Assembly (NCBI GenBank): GCA_902778375.1
Contig: CACYXJ010000037.1
Coordinates: 1 to 36,609, forward strand
Length of the DNA stretch: 36,609 bases
Direction of reading: 5' to 3'
DNA from: an uncultured Erysipelotrichaceae bacterium
GTDB lineage: Bacteria > Bacillota_I > Bacilli_A > Erysipelotrichales > Erysipelotrichaceae
Part shown: piece after piece, positions 32,293 to 36,609 of the stretch
How positions within the stretch are numbered: position 1 is the stretch's first letter
How the letters are laid out: each line of letters opens with the position of its first letter
Made by a program: the position numbers and the translations under genes
Notes under the pieces: generated by a model
What the model saw: only the letters and a program-made list of their open reading frames with translations
Told to the model about the DNA's origin: nothing
The model's database searches: none

Positions 32293-34278
32293 ATGTTTAT
32301 ATGCGAAGAAAGAGCACTGATTCTGCGTCATCAGGGGGAAACGCTGAGAATCGAAACCTGGGGACGCGATGCCCTGCGTATCCGGGCTACGATGTATCCG
32401 CGATTCACCGGCGATAACCATGCCCTGAGTGAAAAGACAGAGGTTCTTGCGGCAAAGATAAGAATTTCGGAAGACGAAAGCGAAGCATCGATCCGCAACG
32501 GCCGCATCATGGTCACAGTCAACCGGCAGGGAGTCATGAAGTTCTTCCGTGATGATCAGGTAATCTTTCAGGAATACTTCCGCAACTATGAAGGCACTCT
32601 GGGAAAGCAGAGCCGATGTCTGAAATACATCAGCCGTGAATATACACCGTATGTCGGCGGCGATTACCGGATCGTTCAGAAATTCGATTCCGATCCTGAT
32701 GAAAAAATCTTCGGCATGGGGCAGTACCAGCAGACAAACACGAATCTGAAAGGCTGCATCCTCGATCTCGAACAGAGGAATTCCCAGGTTTCCGTGCCGT
32801 TCATGATTTCTGACAAAGGCTATGGTCTTCTGTGGAACAATCCGGCAGTCGGAAGGGCATCGTTCGGTATGAACATTACCGAATTCAGGGCTGAGGCGGT
32901 AAAGGAACTGGACTACTGGGTCACGGTCGGTGATAACCCGAAGGAACTGATTGAAAAATATACTGAAGTCAGCGGCCGGGCGTCCTGTTTCCCGGAAGAC
33001 CTGATGGGACTGTGGCAGTGCAAGCTGCGCTACCGCACCCAGAAGGAAGTGCTCAGCGTTGCCCGGGAATGCCGGAAAAGAAATGTGCCGGTCGATGTGA
33101 TCGTCATCGATTTCTTCCACTGGCCATATCAGGGAGACTGGCGTTTTGACAGTACCTACTGGCCTGATCCAAAGGCGATGGTCGATGAACTGCATGAGAT
33201 GGGAATCAAGGTGTGCGTTTCTGTCTGGCCTTCCGTCGACAAGAAGAGCGAGAACTTCGCCGAGATGAATGAAAGAGGACTTCTGATCCGGACAGAGAGG
33301 GGCGGAGCGCAGACATATGACTATCAGGGCGACTGCGTGGAGATCGACTGCACCAATCCCGAAGCCCGCGAATATCTGTATGAGAAAGTGAAAAAGAATT
33401 ATCTCGATTACGGCATTGACATGGTGTGGCTGGACAATGCCGAACCGGATTTTGTCAAATATGATTTCGACCATTACCGTTATTACATCGGGCCGGCGCT
33501 GTCCTGTTCCAATGTCTATCCCCAGTACTACAGCCGGGCAATCTATGAAAACCAGCTGAAAGACGGTGTGAAGACGCCGGTGAACCTGCTCCGTTCCTGC
33601 TGGGCGGGATCACAGAAATATGGCAATGTTGTCTGGAGCGGGGACGTGCCGAGCACCTTCGAATCCATGCGCGACCAGCTGCAGTGCGGCATCAATATGG
33701 GGCTGGCCGGCATTCCCTGGTGGACAACGGATATCGGCGGCTTTATGACCGACGATGTCAATGACCCGCAGTTCCGTCAGCTGCTGATCCGCTGGTTTGA
33801 GTTTGCGGTATATACAGCGGTGCTGAGACTGCATGGTGAAAGAGGACCGATCGATATCCCGCCGCTGGACGACCGTGACTGGGGTGGCGGCTATCTGCAT
33901 ACCGGTCATGCCAACGAAATGTGGAGCTATGGCGAGGAGAACTTCAAAATCATGCGGAAATACCTGGACATCCGTCTGGAGATGCATGATTATATACGCT
34001 CGCTCTTCGATGAGGCGCATGAAAACGGATCGCCGCTGCTGAGGGCTATGTTCTACGAATTCCCGGAAGATGAGAAATGCTGGGAAATCTATGACCAGTA
34101 CATGTTCGGCAGCCGTTATCTTGTCGCACCGGTGCTGAACGCTGATACCTTTGCAAGGAAAGTCTATCTGCCGGAAGGCACATGGCGTGATACCAGGGAC
34201 AATAAAGTCTACGAGGGCAACACGACGATTACCGCCGACGCGCCGCTGGAATCCATTCCGGTCTTTGAAAGGGTGTGA
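32293..34278 (+). CDS. glycoside hydrolase family 31 enzyme
   Basis: A 661-aa intracellular GH31 alpha-glycosidase (no signal peptide). After an N-terminal beta-sandwich (about 1-225), the TIM barrel carries the nucleophile Asp381 in VWLDNAEPDF and the acid/base Asp451 in VVWSGDVPSTF. VDVIVIDFFHWPYQGDW near residue 277 and IPWWTTDIGGF near 475 are also typical. The C-terminal beta domain includes LYVAPVL-like RYLVAPVLN. The family covers alpha-glucosidases, alpha-xylosidases and alpha-galactosidases; substrate cannot be fixed here. Its stop is followed after 8 bases by the YunG-ROK fusion gene, so breakdown of an oligosaccharide and phosphorylation of a released sugar may be linked. Confidence 0.93.
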   Translation: MFICEERALILRHQGETLRIETWGRDALRIRATMYPRFTGDNHALSEKTEVLAAKIRISEDESEASIRNGRIMVTVNRQGVMKFFRDDQVIFQEYFRNYEGTLGKQSRCLKYISREYTPYVGGDYRIVQKFDSDPDEKIFGMGQYQQTNTNLKGCILDLEQRNSQVSVPFMISDKGYGLLWNNPAVGRASFGMNITEFRAEAVKELDYWVTVGDNPKELIEKYTEVSGRASCFPEDLMGLWQCKLRYRTQKEVLSVARECRKRNVPVDVIVIDFFHWPYQGDWRFDSTYWPDPKAMVDELHEMGIKVCVSVWPSVDKKSENFAEMNERGLLIRTERGGAQTYDYQGDCVEIDCTNPEAREYLYEKVKKNYLDYGIDMVWLDNAEPDFVKYDFDHYRYYIGPALSCSNVYPQYYSRAIYENQLKDGVKTPVNLLRSCWAGSQKYGNVVWSGDVPSTFESMRDQLQCGINMGLAGIPWWTTDIGGFMTDDVNDPQFRQLLIRWFEFAVYTAVLRLHGERGPIDIPPLDDRDWGGGYLHTGHANEMWSYGEENFKIMRKYLDIRLEMHDYIRSLFDEAHENGSPLLRAMFYEFPEDEKCWEIYDQYMFGSRYLVAPVLNADTFARKVYLPEGTWRDTRDNKVYEGNTTITADAPLESIPVFERV

Positions 34279-34286
34279 GAAAGCAG

Positions 34287-35681
34287 ATGAAACGGAATTA
34301 TTACGGCAGCGAAGATACCGGTCTCTGGATCGATCAGGAGGAATATCCCGGAATCCATACGCCGCAGGATCTCTATGACGCCCTGTCGCATGTCTGGTGC
34401 CGATACACCTGCACACCGCGGATGCGGAAAGACTATGAGACTTCGCACATGACCCTCGGGCAGTGTGCCATCACCGCTTTTCTTGCTCAGGATATCTTCG
34501 GCGGCGATGTCTGCGGCATTCCGCTGGAAGAGGGAGGATATCACTGCTTCAACGTAGTGGAAGATCATGTCTTTGACATCACCAGTGAACAGTTCAGGGA
34601 AAAACTGAATTATGAAAACACCATACCGCAGAGCCGGGAAATTCATTTCCAGAGGAAAGAAAAGGAAGAACGGTATCAGTATCTGAAGAAACAGCTGAAA
34701 CAGTATTGCATGAACGGAGGAAAACGTATGAGATATCTGGCACTTGATTTTGGCGGCACATTTGTCAAACACTGTCTGATGGATGACAATGCGGAAATCA
34801 GCGAGCGCGGACAGATCAACGCTCCGCTGGGAAGCATTGATGATTTTACCGGCGTCATAACAGACCTGTATGAGAAGTACAGAGATGAGGTGAAAGGCAT
34901 TGCGATTTCCATGCCCGGCGTCATCGACAGTGACAGCGGCTATCTGCAGTCCGGCGGTGCCTATACACAGATTGTGGCAGGAAAGAATCTGTTTGATCTT
35001 CTCAGGGATAAGGTCGATGTTCCTGTCGCAGTGGAAAACGATGCGAAATCAGCGATTCTTGCCGAAGCATGGAAAGGTTCCCTGCAGGGTGTGTCCGATG
35101 CGGCCGCGATCATTATCGGCAGCGGTCTGGGCGGTGGTGTGATCATGGACGGGAAACTGCGCAAGGGTGCTCATTTCGCTTCCGGTGAAATCAGCGGCCT
35201 GCTGGTGCAGCCAGGCAACTACGGCATGGAGAATTTCGCGGCTGCCAATGCGGCAACGACCGCGCTTCTGATGATGGTCGCCCATGCCAAGGGACTGCCG
35301 CCGGCTCAGTTTGAGATTTCCGCCTTCATGGCCCAGGGTGAACCGGATCCGAATCTTCCGATCTATACCGGAAAGGATGTCTTCCGGTGGATCGACGAAG
35401 GCGATCCTGTTACCTGCGCAGTATATGAAAAGTGGCTTGCCAATCTCGCCCAGGTTATTATCAATCTGAAGATGGTCATCGACCCGCAGAAGATCGTCAT
35501 CGGCGGCGGTGTGTCCCGCAACCCCCGGCTGCTGAATGATATCAAGGCGGAGTACAGCAAGCTTACTCCGATGATGAAAGCCTTCGGCATGCCGGAAACA
35601 GAACTGGATGTCTGCACCTTCAGTGCCGATGCCAACATGGTCGGAGCCGTATACAACTGGCTTCTGCATCATGAGAACTGA
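34287..35681 (+). CDS. YunG-like domain fused to a ROK-family kinase
   Basis: The 464-aa frame joins two units. Residues 1 to about 140 resemble YunG-like small proteins, with a possible Cys-His-Asp set in GQCAITAFL, GYHCFNVV and VFDIT. Residues 148-464 (from ATG 34728) are a ROK sugar kinase of normal length (317 aa) with phosphate loop DFGGTFVK, catalytic Asp in ENDAKSA and GSGLGGGV; it lacks the zinc motif CxCGxxGC. A full ribosome binding site (GGAGG at 34716-34720) is encoded at the junction, so the kinase is probably also made alone. A TGA at 34711 lies in the next frame, as if two genes had been joined by a small indel. ATG 34287 is chosen over GTG 34275. The gene follows GH31. Confidence 0.85.
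   Translation: MKRNYYGSEDTGLWIDQEEYPGIHTPQDLYDALSHVWCRYTCTPRMRKDYETSHMTLGQCAITAFLAQDIFGGDVCGIPLEEGGYHCFNVVEDHVFDITSEQFREKLNYENTIPQSREIHFQRKEKEERYQYLKKQLKQYCMNGGKRMRYLALDFGGTFVKHCLMDDNAEISERGQINAPLGSIDDFTGVITDLYEKYRDEVKGIAISMPGVIDSDSGYLQSGGAYTQIVAGKNLFDLLRDKVDVPVAVENDAKSAILAEAWKGSLQGVSDAAAIIIGSGLGGGVIMDGKLRKGAHFASGEISGLLVQPGNYGMENFAAANAATTALLMMVAHAKGLPPAQFEISAFMAQGEPDPNLPIYTGKDVFRWIDEGDPVTCAVYEKWLANLAQVIINLKMVIDPQKIVIGGGVSRNPRLLNDIKAEYSKLTPMMKAFGMPETELDVCTFSADANMVGAVYNWLLHHEN
34716..34730 (+). promoter_or_regulatory. internal ribosome binding site and start of the ROK kinase
   Basis: GGAGG at 34716-34720 is 7 bases before the in-frame ATG at 34728, exactly where ROK kinases begin (MRYLALDFGG). 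This would allow a separate 317-aa kinase to be translated in addition to the fusion. Confidence 0.7.
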
Positions 35682-35703
35682 GCGTCTGAAGCAGTCATCT
35701 GAA

Positions 35704-35732
35704 TTAGAATTACGGAAAAAGAAGGTTATACT
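35704..35732 (+). promoter_or_regulatory. promoter of the dienelactone hydrolase-like gene
   Basis: TTAGAA at 35704-35709 and TATACT at 35727-35732 are separated by 17 bases, 23 bases before the start codon. Confidence 0.45.
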
Positions 35733-35755
35733 GAAAGAAAGAATGGAGCAGACTT

Positions 35756-36517
35756 ATGTGGAATGATCTGAGAACGGATGCCTGTGAAGGCATGATCGCG
35801 GAAACGGTTCAGATTCCTCACGGAAACGGATCGATCCGTGCCTACTATTCACGTCCGCTGTACGCAAAGAATGCCGGTTCCATTGTCCTGATCCCGCATA
35901 TGCCGGGATGGGATGAATGGTGCCGGGAAACAGCAAGAAGATTCACCCAGCATGGCTACGCTGTCCTGTGCCCTGATATCTACCGGGCGTTTGGCAGCGG
36001 CACGCCTTCGGAAGTCGCCATGGCCGCAAGAGAAAGTGGCGGTGTTCGCGACAGCAGTGTCATGGAAGATGCGAAAGGGTGTCTCGATTTCCTGAAGGTC
36101 CAGGAGAACACGAATGGAAGAACCGGAGTTATCGGGATGTGCTCCGGCGGCAGACACGCTTTCCTTGCAGCCTGCACGGTTGACGGATTCGACTGTGCCG
36201 TGGACTGCTGGGGCGGCGGTGTCTCGATGAGCGAGGACCAGCTCAGCGAAGCCAGACCGAAAGCACCGATCGACTTCACCGAACAGCTGCAGATCCCGCT
36301 GCTGGGCATCTTCGGAAACGAAGACAGATCACCGACCAGGGAACAGGTGGACGAACTGGAGGAGCGGCTGAAGAAAGCCGGCAAGGATTACACCTTCTAC
36401 CGCTATGACGGTGCCGGACACGGCATATGGTATTACGACAAACCGATGTACCGTCAGGAAGCGGCCATGGATTCGCAGGAGAAAGTGTTCGCTTTCTTTG
36501 AGAAACATCTAAGATAA
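35756..36517 (+). CDS. dienelactone hydrolase-family alpha/beta hydrolase
   Basis: A 253-aa cytoplasmic alpha/beta hydrolase. The nucleophile elbow GMCSGG has Cys129 (as in dienelactone hydrolase, not Ser), the acid is Asp190 in FGNEDRSPT and the base His222 in GAGHGIWYY. Length matches the family (about 235-255 aa). Members open lactones or hydrolyse small esters; substrate here is unknown. GGAGCAG precedes the ATG by 5 bases. It lies 74 bases after the YunG-ROK gene, with a possible own promoter, and before a terminator that points the other way. Confidence 0.9.
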   Translation: MWNDLRTDACEGMIAETVQIPHGNGSIRAYYSRPLYAKNAGSIVLIPHMPGWDEWCRETARRFTQHGYAVLCPDIYRAFGSGTPSEVAMAARESGGVRDSSVMEDAKGCLDFLKVQENTNGRTGVIGMCSGGRHAFLAACTVDGFDCAVDCWGGGVSMSEDQLSEARPKAPIDFTEQLQIPLLGIFGNEDRSPTREQVDELEERLKKAGKDYTFYRYDGAGHGIWYYDKPMYRQEAAMDSQEKVFAFFEKHLR

Positions 36518-36538
36518 AAAAAGGTCACTAAAGTGACC
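36516..36538 (-). terminator. minus-strand terminator at the window end
   Basis: Read on the minus strand, GGTCAC-TTTA-GTGACC is followed by seven T. A minus-strand transcript probably enters from beyond the right edge. On the + strand the hairpin lacks a T-run. Confidence 0.7.
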
Positions 36539-36547
36539 ACAGACCAC

Positions 36548-36577
36548 AATGAGCAGATGCGATAGTGTCTGCTCATT
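36548..36577. repeat. inverted repeat near the window end
   Basis: AATGAGCAGA and TCTGCTCATT form perfect 10-bp arms around TGCGATAGTG. No T-run follows on either strand, so it may be a second termination stem or part of a feature that continues outside the window. Confidence 0.4.
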
Positions 36578-36609
36578 TATAATTTGTATATGGTAGATAC
36601 CCATTTATA

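Noticed and set aside
32254..33474. 406-codon open frame on the minus strand, opposite the GH31 gene
   Set aside because: No ribosome site or domain; GH31 catalytic motifs lie on the + strand.

Overview
The window looks like a chromosomal segment of a Gram-positive, fermentative Firmicute with roughly 50% GC. The family mix (biotin-dependent oxaloacetate decarboxylase Na+ pump, ATP-type PEP carboxykinase, HPr and PTS parts, KtrAB, ROK kinases, SpoIIE-type phosphatases, an AMMECR1/MEMO/radical-SAM set) fits Erysipelotrichia-like gut bacteria. That placement is an inference; there is no rRNA or other taxonomic marker here. Genes are tightly packed, mostly on the + strand, with GGAGG-like ribosome binding sites and well-formed hairpin plus T-run terminators.

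Layout. 1-~725: an IS200-type element (tnpA only) with end hairpins, a 5' leader hairpin that would hide the tnpA ribosome binding site, and five consecutive hairpins after the gene. 855-3950: a protein of unknown function, an NAD-dependent epimerase-like protein and a PHP-domain phosphoesterase. 4069-4713: a phosphoribosyltransferase-like protein with an altered PRPP loop. 4873-8273: oxaloacetate decarboxylase operon (alpha, gamma, biotin carrier, beta). 8319-9083 (minus): biotin-protein ligase. 9187-10809: ATP-type PEP carboxykinase. 10944-14962: a 61-aa membrane peptide under a palindromic operator, a GNAT enzyme, a membrane acyltransferase-like protein and a sensor/PP2C/kinase fusion. 15083-20341: M14 carboxypeptidase, HAD phosphatase, orphan PTS IIB and KtrB-KtrA potassium uptake. 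20369-23488: Gfo/Idh/MocA oxidoreductase (minus), a lipoprotein with a truncated rhodanese domain and an M20 peptidase. 23660-25902: an HPr-D-lactate dehydrogenase fusion and a ROK kinase. 25923-28116 (minus): radical SAM plus MEMO-AMMECR1 fusion. 28256-31151: PAS protein and a LytS-like membrane sensor with PP2C phosphatase. 31195-36517: DUF2804 protein (minus), GH31 glycosidase, a YunG-like/ROK fusion and a dienelactone hydrolase-family enzyme.

How the genes could work together. PEP carboxykinase running toward oxaloacetate would make ATP, and the Na+-pumping decarboxylase would convert that oxaloacetate to pyruvate while exporting Na+. The adjacent biotin ligase would load the biotin carrier. 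Pyruvate could then be reduced by the D-lactate dehydrogenase, which carries an N-terminal HPr domain that keeps His15 but has Asn instead of Ser46. If the HPr domain is phosphorylated by PTS Enzyme I, lactate formation would be linked to PEP supply. Na+ export could also drive Na+-coupled KtrAB. These connections are inferences from gene content.

The most unusual object is the HPr-lactate dehydrogenase fusion. Next are the YunG-ROK fusion with a ribosome binding site buried at the domain junction, the rhodanese lipoprotein that has lost its catalytic loop in frame, and the compact two-gene AMMECR1/MEMO/radical-SAM locus.
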